Origin: Streptomyces sp. H39-S7
GTDB taxonomy: Bacteria > Actinomycetota > Actinomycetes > Streptomycetales > Streptomycetaceae
Assembly (NCBI RefSeq): GCF_027158205.1
Contig: NZ_JAPVLU010000050.1
Span: 1-63,457 of the forward strand
Reading direction: 5' to 3'
DNA: 63,457 nucleotides
This document shows, in pieces, positions 25,001-32,957 of this stretch (position 1 is the stretch's first letter; every line of letters starts with the position of its first letter). The notes under the pieces were generated by a model. The model was not told the origin of the DNA. It saw only the letters and a program-made list of their open reading frames with translations, and did not search any database. The position numbers were made by a program, and so were the translations under genes.

Positions 25001-26082
25001 CGCTGCCCGGCCTGCTGCGCGCCGACGACGGCGCGTTCCTGGCGGACGACGCGCTCATCGCCCCGTACGAGATCCGCGGCGGCCGGCTGCGGCTGGGCGC
25101 CGCACGGATCGGCCGCCGGGCCTTCGTCGGCAACTCCGGCATCGTCGGCCCCGGGCGGGAACTGCCGGACCACGCCCTGATCGGCGTGCTGTCCGACGCC
25201 CCCGAGCACGCGGAGCCCGGCTCGTCCTGGACCGGACGGCCGGGTTTCCCGCTGCCCCGCGTCGCCGACCACGTGGACCCCGGCCGCACCTACGACCCAC
25301 CGCGCCGGCTGGTGCTGGCCCGCTCGGCCGTGGAACTGTGCCGGATCGTTCCGGTGCTGTGCGCCGCGCTGCTGGGCGCCGGATCCCTCGTCGCGCTGCA
25401 GGCCGTCCTCACCGCGTACGGGCTGCCGGCCGGAGCCGCCGTCGGCGGTCTGGTGACACTCGGCGCGGGCATCGTCGCGCTGCTCGTCACGACGGCCGCG
25501 AAGTGGATTCTGGTGGGCCGCTTCCGCACGGGAGAGCACCCGTTGTGGTCGTCCTTCGTCTGGCGCAACGAGTTGTACGACAACTTCGTGGAAGAGCTGG
25601 CCATGCCGTGGCTCGGCACGACGCTGACCGGCACCCCGTTCCTGAACATCTGGCTGCGCAGTCTGGGGGCGCGCGTCGGCCGCGGTGTGTGGTGCGAGAG
25701 CCACTGGCTGCCCGAGGCGGATCTGGTGCGCCTGGACGACGGGGTCAGTGTCAACCGCGGCTGCGTCCTGCAGACGCATCTGTTCCACGACCGGCTGATG
25801 CGTCTCGATACGGTCCACGTCGGGGAGGGCGCCACGCTCGGCCCGCACTCCATCGCCCTGCCCGGCTCGGTGCTCGGCGCCGGATCCTGCGTCGGCGCCG
25901 CCTCCCTCGTCATGCGCGGCGAGAGCGTACCGGCGGGGTCCCGGTGGGTGGGAAACCCGGTGGCGCCGTGGCCGCGTCCGGGGACGGTGCCCGGGGCGGG
26001 CTTCCGGGGTCCGGGCCGGCCCCGCGATCCGGAGGGCTCGGTTGCGGCTTCCGACGAGGGGGCCGCGTACGTGATCCGCTGA
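22054..26082 (+). CDS. Pls/PosA-type membrane nonribosomal synthetase of a cationic poly-amino acid
   Basis: This 1342-residue protein has the order of epsilon-poly-lysine synthetase (about 1319 residues). An adenylation domain (residues 30-510; TSGTTGRPKG, YGPTE) precedes a thiolation domain with FFALGGTSL, Ser near 560. Then come about six transmembrane helices interleaved with three tandem hexapeptide-like domains (about 700-830, 950-1070, 1190-1310) that form isopeptide bonds between monomers. There is no condensation or thioesterase domain. The specificity code read by eye is D-A-E-S-I-G-T-V-V-K; the acidic residue after FDASC suggests a basic amino acid such as lysine or diaminobutyrate. 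The GTG start follows AAGG. No degrading enzyme (pld) is adjacent. Confidence 0.92.
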   Translation: MRTPEQRAEASARTDTSGGNGAPGLAAGAVWPVVEATPARTLLEVLEASARKHPDAPALDTASGPLDYRALTARVTELADRLAAAGIGTGDRVGVRVPSGTAELYLAVLAVLRTGAAYVPVDADDPDERAELIWADAGVCAVIGAGCVIVPRPGRLPGGRPGRPGPDDDAWIIFTSGTTGRPKGVAVSHRSAAAFVDAEARIFLPAAPLGPGDRVLAGLSVAFDASCEEMWLAWRHGACLVPAPRSLVRAGADLGPWLVDRGITVISTVPTLVALWPVESLARVRLLILGGEACPPGLVDRLAAPGRELWNTYGPTETTVVACAALLKPGAPVRIGTPLDGWEVAVVNGEGKPVAWHETGELLIGGVGAARYLDPVQDAERFRPHPWLRGPRVYRSGDLVVAEPEGLVFVGRADEQVKLAGRRVELGEIDAALRALPGVRTAAAAVRNTAAGGQALVGYLVTDPRSFDPAAARALLLQRLPATLVPVLAVVDELPTRTSGKIDRDALPWPLPATAGAAADPAVDVAALGETAAWLAGTWREALGLPVTGDSDFFALGGTSLAAARLVSVLRERYPGVSVAEVYGRPRLLDLAAHLDDLGGGPREERTVRPTPRRAGAVQLLVLAVLYTLGGLRWMLGLATVDNLIGPVPWAPHTSWWLILGGWLALSSAVGRVVVGSAAARLLTAGMRPGSYPRGGRVHLRLWAAERTVAMFNIASLLGTPWARHYARALGCRVGRDVDLHTAPPVTGMARFGDGCAVEPEADVAGWWLDGDILHLGAVEIGAGARVGTRSTLMPGARVGAGADIAPGSCVLGDVPAHRRWHGSPARPVTGAPPAGDGWPLPEHRRARRWDLAYALALPVFGLLPLIAAAPALWMTYAAVRDEATLTGVLVRLLELTPLLVVVGVVTYAGLLVVLVRLFGLPIKPGHHPAHGGVAFCTWIVSGLMATARGSLFPFYASLFTPVWLRLLGARVGRGVEASTVLALPGLLRADDGAFLADDALIAPYEIRGGRLRLGAARIGRRAFVGNSGIVGPGRELPDHALIGVLSDAPEHAEPGSSWTGRPGFPLPRVADHVDPGRTYDPPRRLVLARSAVELCRIVPVLCAALLGAGSLVALQAVLTAYGLPAGAAVGGLVTLGAGIVALLVTTAAKWILVGRFRTGEHPLWSSFVWRNELYDNFVEELAMPWLGTTLTGTPFLNIWLRSLGARVGRGVWCESHWLPEADLVRLDDGVSVNRGCVLQTHLFHDRLMRLDTVHVGEGATLGPHSIALPGSVLGAGSCVGAASLVMRGESVPAGSRWVGNPVAPWPRPGTVPGAGFRGPGRPRDPEGSVAASDEGAAYVIR

Positions 26083-26206
26083 CGCGCGGCCCGCGCCACC
26101 GCCTGACGGAACTCGATCGCGGATTTGTGTTATCAACGTCCGGCCGCCGGATCTCCTGTGTGTTGCACCCGCACCCAGCAGACCCCGCACCGGAAAGTGA
26201 ACCCGC

Positions 26207-27121
26207 GTGAACCGTGAGACCCAGCCCCCGACGTCCACCCCGGAACCGGGCACGATTAGCGCCTCGTACCAGCAGCGCCCGGACGGCCGGGGCTCCCACT
26301 CCGCCGCGCGGGGCCGCAGCGCCGGGCGGCACAGCGGGCGCGGCGGTCAGCACCGGGGGCGGCGCTCGCGGTGGGCGGCGACCGTCGGCGGTGCCGCGGC
26401 GCTCATAGCCGTGGCGGGCGGCGGGTACACCGTGGTCCAGTCGGCGACGGACCGGACCGACGAGACCCGTTCGGCCGCCGGACCCGCCCCGGTCACGGAC
26501 TCCCCCGACGCCCCCGGCAGCCCGAGCGGCGCCTCCGCGACCCCGCGGTCCACGGACCCCGCCACGCCCTCCCCCAGGGTCTCCGTCACCGCGACCCCCT
26601 CCGCACAGCGCCCGGGCAGCCGGCCGGCCACCACCGCGCCGCACACCGCCGGAGGGCCCACCGGCACAGCCGGCACGGGCAAGGGCGCCGGTACCCGCAA
26701 AGCCCCCTCCTCCCTCTCCGGCGGCGGGTCGAAGACCGCCCAGTTCGCCCAGCAGGTCCTGGACCTGGTCAACACGGAACGCGCCCGCCAGGGCTGCAAG
26801 CCCGTCACCGTCAACGCGAAGATCCAGGCCGCGGCCCAGGCGCACTCCGACGACATGGCCGCCCGCGACTACTACGAGCACGACACCCCCGAGGGCGTCG
26901 GCCCGGGCGCACGGATGACGTCCGCCGGCTACCACTGGAGCACCTGGGGCGAAAACATCTACAAGAGCCCCAAAGACGCCCAGAGCGCGATGGACGGCTG
27001 GATGAAGAGCCCCGGTCACCGTGACAACATCCTCAACTGCGCCTTCAAGGAGATCGGCGTCGGCATCAACCTCAGTTCGAACGGTCCCTGGTGGACCCAG
27101 GACTTCGGCGCGGCCTCCTGA
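26207..27121 (+). CDS. Membrane-anchored CAP/SCP-domain protein
   Basis: This 304-residue protein has a basic cytoplasmic start, one transmembrane helix near residues 58-78 and a long Thr/Pro/Ser linker. An external CAP domain follows from about residue 180 (FAQQVLDLVNTERARQGC, HSDDMAARDYYEHDTPEG, GENIYKSPKDAQSAMDGWM, HRDNILNCAFKEIGVG). The CAP His and Glu residues of the putative metal/active cleft are present, as are two Cys that could form a disulphide. Bacterial CAP proteins are found at the wall; their reaction is unsettled. The CAP domain is closely related to that of the next gene, implying duplication. The GTG start is at 26207. Confidence 0.88.
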   Translation: MNRETQPPTSTPEPGTISASYQQRPDGRGSHSAARGRSAGRHSGRGGQHRGRRSRWAATVGGAAALIAVAGGGYTVVQSATDRTDETRSAAGPAPVTDSPDAPGSPSGASATPRSTDPATPSPRVSVTATPSAQRPGSRPATTAPHTAGGPTGTAGTGKGAGTRKAPSSLSGGGSKTAQFAQQVLDLVNTERARQGCKPVTVNAKIQAAAQAHSDDMAARDYYEHDTPEGVGPGARMTSAGYHWSTWGENIYKSPKDAQSAMDGWMKSPGHRDNILNCAFKEIGVGINLSSNGPWWTQDFGAAS

Positions 27122-27180
27122 GGTCGCGGACGGTGCGGGGCGACAGGACGGCACGAGACGGGGACAGGAGCGGTCGGACG

Positions 27181-28653
27181 GTGGAACGGGAACGCGGCAC
27201 CGCGCTGGTGACGGCCGCCAGGGCCGGGGACGAGCAGGCGCGTGAGGAGCTGGTCGCGGCCTACCTGCCGCTGGTCTACAACATCGTGGGCCGGGCGCTG
27301 GACGGGCATGCCGACGTCGATGACGTCGTGCAGGAGACGATGCTGCGCGTTCTCGGCGCCCTGCCCGATCTCCGCGATCCGGCGTCCTTCCGCTCCTGGC
27401 TCGTCGCCATAGCGATGAACCAGGTCCGCCGGCTGCGCTCGGCGAGCGGCCCGCCCCGGGCCACCGGGCTCGACCAGGCGCGCGAGATCGCCGACCCGAC
27501 GGCCGACTTCACCGACCTGACGATATGGCGGCTCGGCCTGTCCGGGCAGCGCCGGGAGGTGGCCGAGGCCACCCGCTGGCTCGACGCCGACGACCGCGAG
27601 CTGCTGTCGCTGTGGTGGCTGGAGGCGGCCGACGTCATCACCCGCGAGGAGCTGGCCGCCGGGCTCGGCGTCCCGGCGCGGCACGCGGCCGTCCGCGTCC
27701 AGCGGATGAAGGAGCAGCTGGAGACCGGCCGGCTGGTGGTGCGGGCGCTCGCCGCCGAACCGCGCTGCCCCGAGCTGGAGGCCCTCCTCGCGCCATGGGA
27801 CCGGGTGCCGTCCGCCCTGTGGCGCAAGCGCGTCGCCCGGCACGCCCGCGACTGCCCGGACTGCTCCGGGCGCGCGGCCGACCTGGTACCGGCCGAGGGG
27901 CTCCTCGCCCGCCTCAGCCTGGTGCCGGTCCTCCTCGCCCCCGGCCCCGGGTCTCCGACGGGCGCGACGCTCGCGCCACACGGTTCGGGCGGTGCGGCAG
28001 GTGGAACGGGCGGCACCGGCGGCGGCTCGGGGCGCTCGCACGGAAAACCCCCGCGCTCACCACGTCCCCGCACCCCGGCCGTGGTCGCCGGTGTCCTCCT
28101 GGTGACGGCCCTTGCGGTGCTGACCGTGCTGCGGTGGCAGCCCGGTCAGACACCGGCGGCGGCCCCCACCCGGACAGCCACGACCCCCGCGACGACCGCG
28201 CCCGCACCCCCGACGCCCACGGTGACCTCCGCTCCGGCCACCACCCCTGCGCCGCCGCCCACCCGTCCCCGCCCCACCCTCGAACAGCAGGTCACCGAGC
28301 TGGTCAACGCGCAGCGCGCGCTGCACGGCTGCCGCCCGGTGCGCGCGGACGCGAAGCTGCACGCCGCGGCGCAGGGCCACGCCGACGACATGGCCGCGCG
28401 CGGCTTCTACGAGCACGACACCCCGGAGGGCGTGGGACCGGACGCGCGGATCACCGCGGCGGGATACACCTGGAGCGCGTGGGGCGAGAACATCGACCGC
28501 GGGCCGTCGAGTGCGTCCCGCGCGGTCGCCGACTGGATGAGCGACGCCGCCCACCGGGACAACATCCTCAACTGCCGGTTCACCCATATCGGCGTGGGCA
28601 CCAACCTCGGCTCCGGCGGCCCCTGGTGGACCCAGGACTTCGCCGCCCACTGA
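27181..28653 (+). CDS. ECF sigma factor fused to zinc motif, membrane helix and external CAP domain
   Basis: This 490-residue single frame joins four parts. Sigma region 2 lies at about 15-85 (NIVGRALDGHADVDDVVQET) and a region 4-like helix-turn-helix at about 135-180 (ITREELAAGLGVPARHAAVRV). A Cys/His segment follows with H221-x3-C225-x2-C228, the same spacing as zinc-containing anti-sigma domains. After a Gly-rich linker and one transmembrane helix near 299-318 comes an outside Thr/Pro stalk and a CAP domain (363-490). The molecule looks like a membrane-tethered sigma factor with its own sensor and would need proteolysis or conformational change to act. GTG 27181 is used; GGAG precedes it. 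It follows the CAP gene by 59 bases. Confidence 0.85.
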   Translation: MERERGTALVTAARAGDEQAREELVAAYLPLVYNIVGRALDGHADVDDVVQETMLRVLGALPDLRDPASFRSWLVAIAMNQVRRLRSASGPPRATGLDQAREIADPTADFTDLTIWRLGLSGQRREVAEATRWLDADDRELLSLWWLEAADVITREELAAGLGVPARHAAVRVQRMKEQLETGRLVVRALAAEPRCPELEALLAPWDRVPSALWRKRVARHARDCPDCSGRAADLVPAEGLLARLSLVPVLLAPGPGSPTGATLAPHGSGGAAGGTGGTGGGSGRSHGKPPRSPRPRTPAVVAGVLLVTALAVLTVLRWQPGQTPAAAPTRTATTPATTAPAPPTPTVTSAPATTPAPPPTRPRPTLEQQVTELVNAQRALHGCRPVRADAKLHAAAQGHADDMAARGFYEHDTPEGVGPDARITAAGYTWSAWGENIDRGPSSASRAVADWMSDAAHRDNILNCRFTHIGVGTNLGSGGPWWTQDFAAH

Positions 28654-29004
28654 GCACCACCCGCGGTTGTCCGGGCATCGGGTGGAGGATCGTGGGGTCA
28701 GCGGGCACGGGCATGGAGAGCGGTTCCCTGTCGGTCGGACGTCGGAGGCCCCTTCATGATCGCGGCAACGCCCCGCCGGACGACACCGGGTTCTCACCCC
28801 TCTTCACGCGCCCCTTCCCTCGTGCTACCGCCCGCCCACGTCGTCATCGCGGCGCGGTCGGCACAGCGGGCCACGTCGTGGTCGATGCCGTTCGCGGTGC
28901 TGGTCGTCGGGGGTGGCGTGGACAATGGCGGGAGCCGACCTCTTCATGCGCGGAGCGCAGGGCCGGGATCCGGGGTTTTTCGGGGGCTTGGAGGAGTACG
29001 GCCG
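28654..29004. other. Gene-free stretch before the ABC transporter operon
   Basis: In these 351 bases I see no convincing gene on either strand; the open frames have no ribosome binding site at a usable start and no homology. A GGAGGAG at 28990-28996 serves the ATPase gene. Promoters for the transporter operon are expected here, but none is obvious. Confidence 0.5.
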
Positions 29005-29736
29005 ATGGGCGCACCACTACTGCAACTCTCCGGCGTGAGCCGTGCCTACGGAAAGCGCACGGTGCTGCATCCGGTGGACCTGGCGCTGGACGGCGGCCAG
29101 TGCGTCGCGCTGCTCGGCCACAACGGGTCGGGGAAGTCCACGCTGCTGCGGATCGCGGCCGGGCGGGACAAGCCCACCAAGGGCAAGGTCACCTTCGACG
29201 GCCGGCCGATGACGGAGAACGACGCCCGGGTGCGGGCCAGGGTCGCGGTGGTCGGCGACACCGTGGCGTGTTACCCGGATCTCACCGTGCGGCAGCACCT
29301 GCAGCTCGTCGCGGTCGCGCACGGGGTGGAGGGCGCGGACGCGTGGATCGATCATGTGCTCGCCGAGCGGTTGCTGAGTGAGCACGCCAGGTCACTGCCC
29401 TCAGGTCTCTCCTCCGGGCAGCTGCAGTCGCTGCTGCTGGCCTCCGCCCTGGTGCGGCCGCGGGATCTGCTGCTGCTGGACGAGCCCGAGCAGCGGCTCG
29501 ACCCCGACGCGCGGCGCCGGCTGGCGGACCTGATCGCCGCCGAGGTGGCGGACGGGGTGGGCGTGCTGCTGGTCACCCACCACTCCGAGCTGGCGCGCGC
29601 GGTCGCGGACCGGGTGCTGGTGCTGCGCGAGGGCAAGCTGATCGCCGACGGCACGCCCGACGAGGTGCTCTCCGACGACGCGGCCGACACCACGTGGCAG
29701 ACCGGCGTCGCGAGCGCGACCGGCGCCGCCCGGTGA
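29005..29736 (+). CDS. ABC transporter ATP-binding protein
   Basis: This 243-residue ABC ATPase shows Walker A GHNGSGKST near residue 38, a relaxed signature LSSGQLQ, Walker B LLLLDEPEQRLD and the switch His in LLVTHHSEL. The relaxed signature and the large partner permease suggest an export or antibiotic-resistance type system rather than nutrient uptake. ATG 29005 is chosen because GGAGGAG lies just upstream. Its stop overlaps the start of the permease gene (GTGA), so the proteins are translationally coupled. Confidence 0.92.
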   Translation: MGAPLLQLSGVSRAYGKRTVLHPVDLALDGGQCVALLGHNGSGKSTLLRIAAGRDKPTKGKVTFDGRPMTENDARVRARVAVVGDTVACYPDLTVRQHLQLVAVAHGVEGADAWIDHVLAERLLSEHARSLPSGLSSGQLQSLLLASALVRPRDLLLLDEPEQRLDPDARRRLADLIAAEVADGVGVLLVTHHSELARAVADRVLVLREGKLIADGTPDEVLSDDAADTTWQTGVASATGAAR

Positions 29737-31412
29737 GTACGACGACGCGGCCCACCGACCTCGACAACGGGCGGGACGCCTCCTGGGACGAGGAGGACGA
29801 CTGGACCGACGAGGCCCTGCTGCTGTTGCGCAACCTGCGCTCCCCGCACCGCCGCAAGCGGGCGGGCCAGGTCGGCTTCGCCGTCTACTGCTTGCTGCTG
29901 ATCCTGGTCATCTGGGGTGTGCTGCCCGGTTTCAGCCTGTTCATCAAGAGCTCCATGGGCGCGGACTACACCGTGCACGGCGCGGCGATCCTCGCCGCCG
30001 TCCCGTCCGGTGTCTGCGCGTTGGCCCTCGGTTCGCTGCTGGTCGCCGCGCGCGACGCGCTGTGGCGGGGGCCGGTGGTGCCGCCGCGGGACAGCGCGGA
30101 CTGGCTGCTGACGCAGCCGGTGCGGATCGCCCGCATCCTGCTGCCCTGGTTCTGGCTGTCGTGCGGGGTGTCGCTGGCGGTGGGCCTGCTGGCCTCCGTG
30201 ATCGGCATGGTGACGTTGGGACTGACGGTCAAGACCGGGCTCGCGGCGGCTTTCGCCTGGTGCGCGGTCGGCGGGGTCTGCGTACCGCTGCTCGCCACCG
30301 CGCTCGCGGTGGCCGTCGAGGCCCATGAGTCCTTCGCCCGGTGGGTGCGGACCGCGACCCCGTACGCGGGCCTCCTCGTCCTGGCCCTCGCCGCGCAGAG
30401 CGCGCTGGCGGCGGCGGGTCATCGGGTGACCTGGCTGGAGCGGGTCGAGTTGTGGTCGGGGCCGTGGGGCTGGAGCGGGATCTCCGTGCTGTCGCCGACC
30501 CCGGCCGCCGTGCCGGGCGGCCCGGTCGCGGCGCTGCTGTCGCTCGCGGTCACGGCGGCCGCGATCGAGCTGGCGCGGCGGGCGGCCGGATCGTTGCCGC
30601 TGGCCACCGTTCGACAGCGGTCGCGCACCACGACCGGTGTGCTGGCCGCGTTGCAGACCGTGGAGCTGCGCACCGCCCGCCAGGTCGCCGCGGGTGCCTC
30701 CGGAACACCGCGCCCCGCGCGACTGCGGTTGCCGGCCCCGCGCCACGCGGCCCTGGCCGTGCCGTGGCGCGACGCGCTCGCCCTGATCCACGCCCCCGGC
30801 CGGCTCGGGCGGGCCGTGCTGCTGTCCGTGCTCGCCGTCCTGAGCGCGGTCGTGGCGGTCGGCACGCACCATGCCGGCGGTGTCGCGGCGACGGCCGCCG
30901 CGCTGGTCTTCGGCTACTGGGCCGTCGCTCAGCTCCTGGAGCCGGCCCGGCTGGAGACCGACGACACCCGGCGCGGGTCGTGGTCCCCGTATCCGTACGG
31001 CGGGCTCATGCTGCGGCACACCATCGTGCCGGTGCTCCTGGGGCTGGTGTTCTCCCTGGTCGCGGGGGTCTGCGTGGTGCTGCTGGGCGGCGGGGCGCGC
31101 GTCGCGCTGGCGCCGGCCGCGGTTCCGGCGTTCGTCGCGGCGGGCCTGGTGAACGCCTGCCGGGGCGTGTCGAAGCAGCATCTGCTGCTCTCCCCCGCGC
31201 AGAGTCCGACCGGCAGCGTCGGCCCGGTGCTCTTCCTGGCCTGGTACCTGTCAGGACCGCTGGTGGCGATCGCCGCGCTGATCGTCCCCTTCGTTCTCGC
31301 CCTGCACACGCCGACGGCCGCGCACCTGCTGTCCACGGTCGCTGTGAGTGCGGTCGTGACCGCGGGTCTGTCGCGGTGGGCGTTCGCGCGGGCCGGGAAA
31401 CTCCTCGCGTGA
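29733..31412 (+). CDS. Large multi-pass ABC transporter permease
   Basis: This 559-residue protein has a long acidic N-terminal tail and about 12-14 hydrophobic segments (for example VYCLLLILVIWGVLPGF and AVLLSVLAVLSAVVAVG). A basic loop near residues 280-340 is likely cytoplasmic. It has no binding-protein domain and pairs with the ATPase it overlaps by four bases. The family is widespread in Streptomyces with unknown substrate; lipid, peptide or antibiotic export is possible. GTG 29733 is favoured by the coupling. Confidence 0.85.
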   Translation: MSTTTRPTDLDNGRDASWDEEDDWTDEALLLLRNLRSPHRRKRAGQVGFAVYCLLLILVIWGVLPGFSLFIKSSMGADYTVHGAAILAAVPSGVCALALGSLLVAARDALWRGPVVPPRDSADWLLTQPVRIARILLPWFWLSCGVSLAVGLLASVIGMVTLGLTVKTGLAAAFAWCAVGGVCVPLLATALAVAVEAHESFARWVRTATPYAGLLVLALAAQSALAAAGHRVTWLERVELWSGPWGWSGISVLSPTPAAVPGGPVAALLSLAVTAAAIELARRAAGSLPLATVRQRSRTTTGVLAALQTVELRTARQVAAGASGTPRPARLRLPAPRHAALAVPWRDALALIHAPGRLGRAVLLSVLAVLSAVVAVGTHHAGGVAATAAALVFGYWAVAQLLEPARLETDDTRRGSWSPYPYGGLMLRHTIVPVLLGLVFSLVAGVCVVLLGGGARVALAPAAVPAFVAAGLVNACRGVSKQHLLLSPAQSPTGSVGPVLFLAWYLSGPLVAIAALIVPFVLALHTPTAAHLLSTVAVSAVVTAGLSRWAFARAGKLLA

Positions 31413-31819
31413 ACGCACCTGCCCGCGGCGCGTGGCTGCGCGCCGGGATCAGCCGCGACGGCGGGCCGCTGCGCGAGACCGAGCACGTGGTGTGGGTGCA
31501 GGCCGGCGCGTACTACGCCGACAGCCGCGGTTTCGCCGGCCGCACCTCGTACGACGGTGAGCAGGTCCGCTTCCACCACGACGTGGGCGAGCCGGGCGAC
31601 GACACCGGCACGCTCGCATCCGACGGCGCGAACCTGACCGAGACCGGCACCAACCCCGATGGCAGCACCTTCCGGGAGGTCTGGGGACGTCTCCCGGACG
31701 ACGGCGGCCCGTGCGGCGCCTGGCGGGCCGGGCCCGTACAGGTCGTACGGGCCGGCGCGCACGTCGTGCACGTGGACGACGCGGGCGGAACGTACCTCCT
31801 GCTGCCCGGCACCCGTTGA
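31409..31819 (+). CDS. Small conserved protein, possibly lipocalin-like
   Basis: This 136-residue protein starts in GTGA overlap with the permease stop, making it the third gene of the transporter operon. It opens VNAPARGAWLRAGISRDGGP and consists mainly of alternating polar and hydrophobic strands (EHVVWVQAGAYYADSRGF, VQVVRAGAHVVHVDDAGG), compatible with a small beta-barrel. It has no signal peptide or membrane helix. I know related sequences only as uncharacterised. A role in handling the transporter substrate is a guess from position. Confidence 0.7.
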   Translation: MNAPARGAWLRAGISRDGGPLRETEHVVWVQAGAYYADSRGFAGRTSYDGEQVRFHHDVGEPGDDTGTLASDGANLTETGTNPDGSTFREVWGRLPDDGGPCGAWRAGPVQVVRAGAHVVHVDDAGGTYLLLPGTR

Positions 31820-31829
31820 GGCCCTGCGG

Positions 31830-32837
31830 TCACTTCGCGGAGAACGCCGCGTCGAACGAGGCGGCGGGGGGCTCGATCGCCGCCAGGCGGCGCACGAAGG
31901 CCAGGGCTTCGGGCGCGCCGAGCAGCCGGTCCATGCCCGCGTCCTCCCATTCGACGCTGAGCGGCCCGGTGTAGCCGATGGCGTTCAGCGCGCGGAAGCT
32001 GTCCTCCCAGGGGACGTCGCCGTGGCCGGTGGAGATGAAGTCCCAGCCGCGCCGGAGGTCGGACCACGGGAGGTGTGAGGAGAGCCTGCCGCGGCGTCCG
32101 TCGCCGGTGCGGACCTTGGCGTCCTTGCAGTCGACGTGGTAGATCCGGTCGGCGAAGTCGAGGATGAAGTTCACCGGGTCGAGGTCCTGCCAGACGAAAT
32201 GTGAGGGGTCCCAGTTGAGACCGAACGCGGGCCGGTGGCCGATGGCCTCCAGGGCGCGGACCGTCGTCCAGTAGTCGTAGGCGATCTCCGAGGGGTGCAC
32301 CTCGTGGGCGAACCGCACGCCCTCCGTGTCGAAGACGTCGAGGATCGGGTTCCAGCGGTCGGCGAAGTCCTGGAAGCCCGCGTCGATCATGGCGGCGGGC
32401 GCGGGCGGGAACATGGCGACGGTGTGCCAGATCGACGAGCCGGTGAAGCCGACCACGGTGTCGACGCCCAGCAGCGCGGCCGCTCGGGCGGTGTCCTTCA
32501 GCTCCTGCGCCGCACGGCCGCGCACTCCCTCGGCGTCGCCGTCGGCCCAGATCCGGGCCGGGAGGATGTCCTGGTGGCGCTGGTCGATGGGATGGTCGCA
32601 GACCGCCTGGCCGACGAGGTGCGTGGAGATCGCCCAGACCTTGAGGTGGTGCTTCTCCAGGATCTCCAGCCGGCGCGGTACGTACCCGGGGTCGGCGAGC
32701 GCGCGGTCGACCTCGAAGTGGTCGCCCCAGCAGGCGATCTCCAGGCCGTCGTATCCCCAGCCGGAGGCGAGGGCGCAGACCTTCTCGAAGGGCAGGTCCG
32801 CCCACTGGCCGGTGAAGAGGGTGACGGGACGGGGCAT
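31830..32837 (-). CDS. TIM-barrel sugar isomerase/epimerase (AP endonuclease 2 family)
   Basis: This 335-residue protein belongs to the xylose-isomerase-like TIM-barrel superfamily (IolE/IolI, sugar-phosphate isomerase/epimerase). Metal-ligand candidates are the Glu/His in EVHPSEIAYDYW, the Asp/His in NWDPSHFVWQD, the HVDCKDA segment and the final Glu in LSVEWEDAGMD. It is the last gene of the leftward sugar-import set, 120 bases after the Gfo/Idh/MocA gene. In similar sets such enzymes act on inositol derivatives or keto-sugars made by the dehydrogenase. The reaction is not fixed by sequence. Confidence 0.88.
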   Translation of the reverse strand: MPRPVTLFTGQWADLPFEKVCALASGWGYDGLEIACWGDHFEVDRALADPGYVPRRLEILEKHHLKVWAISTHLVGQAVCDHPIDQRHQDILPARIWADGDAEGVRGRAAQELKDTARAAALLGVDTVVGFTGSSIWHTVAMFPPAPAAMIDAGFQDFADRWNPILDVFDTEGVRFAHEVHPSEIAYDYWTTVRALEAIGHRPAFGLNWDPSHFVWQDLDPVNFILDFADRIYHVDCKDAKVRTGDGRRGRLSSHLPWSDLRRGWDFISTGHGDVPWEDSFRALNAIGYTGPLSVEWEDAGMDRLLGAPEALAFVRRLAAIEPPAASFDAAFSAK

Positions 32838-32957
32838 GCGGTCCTCCGGCGGGAAGCGGGGTGGCGTGCGCGGGGCGGTGGGAAGCGGGGCGGCGGATCC
32901 TGTCGGCGGCAGGAACCACCACCCCGCGCTGTGGGGGCGGTCGGGCGGCGGCCCGGG

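Noticed and set aside
22198..26253. A 4-kb open frame antisense to the poly-amino-acid synthetase
   Set aside because: Low-complexity composition and no motifs; shadow of a long high-GC gene.
27091..27180. Earlier start for the sigma/CAP fusion within the preceding gene
   Set aside because: It overlaps the end of the CAP gene and lacks similarity; GTG 27181 begins the sigma region and has GGAG upstream.
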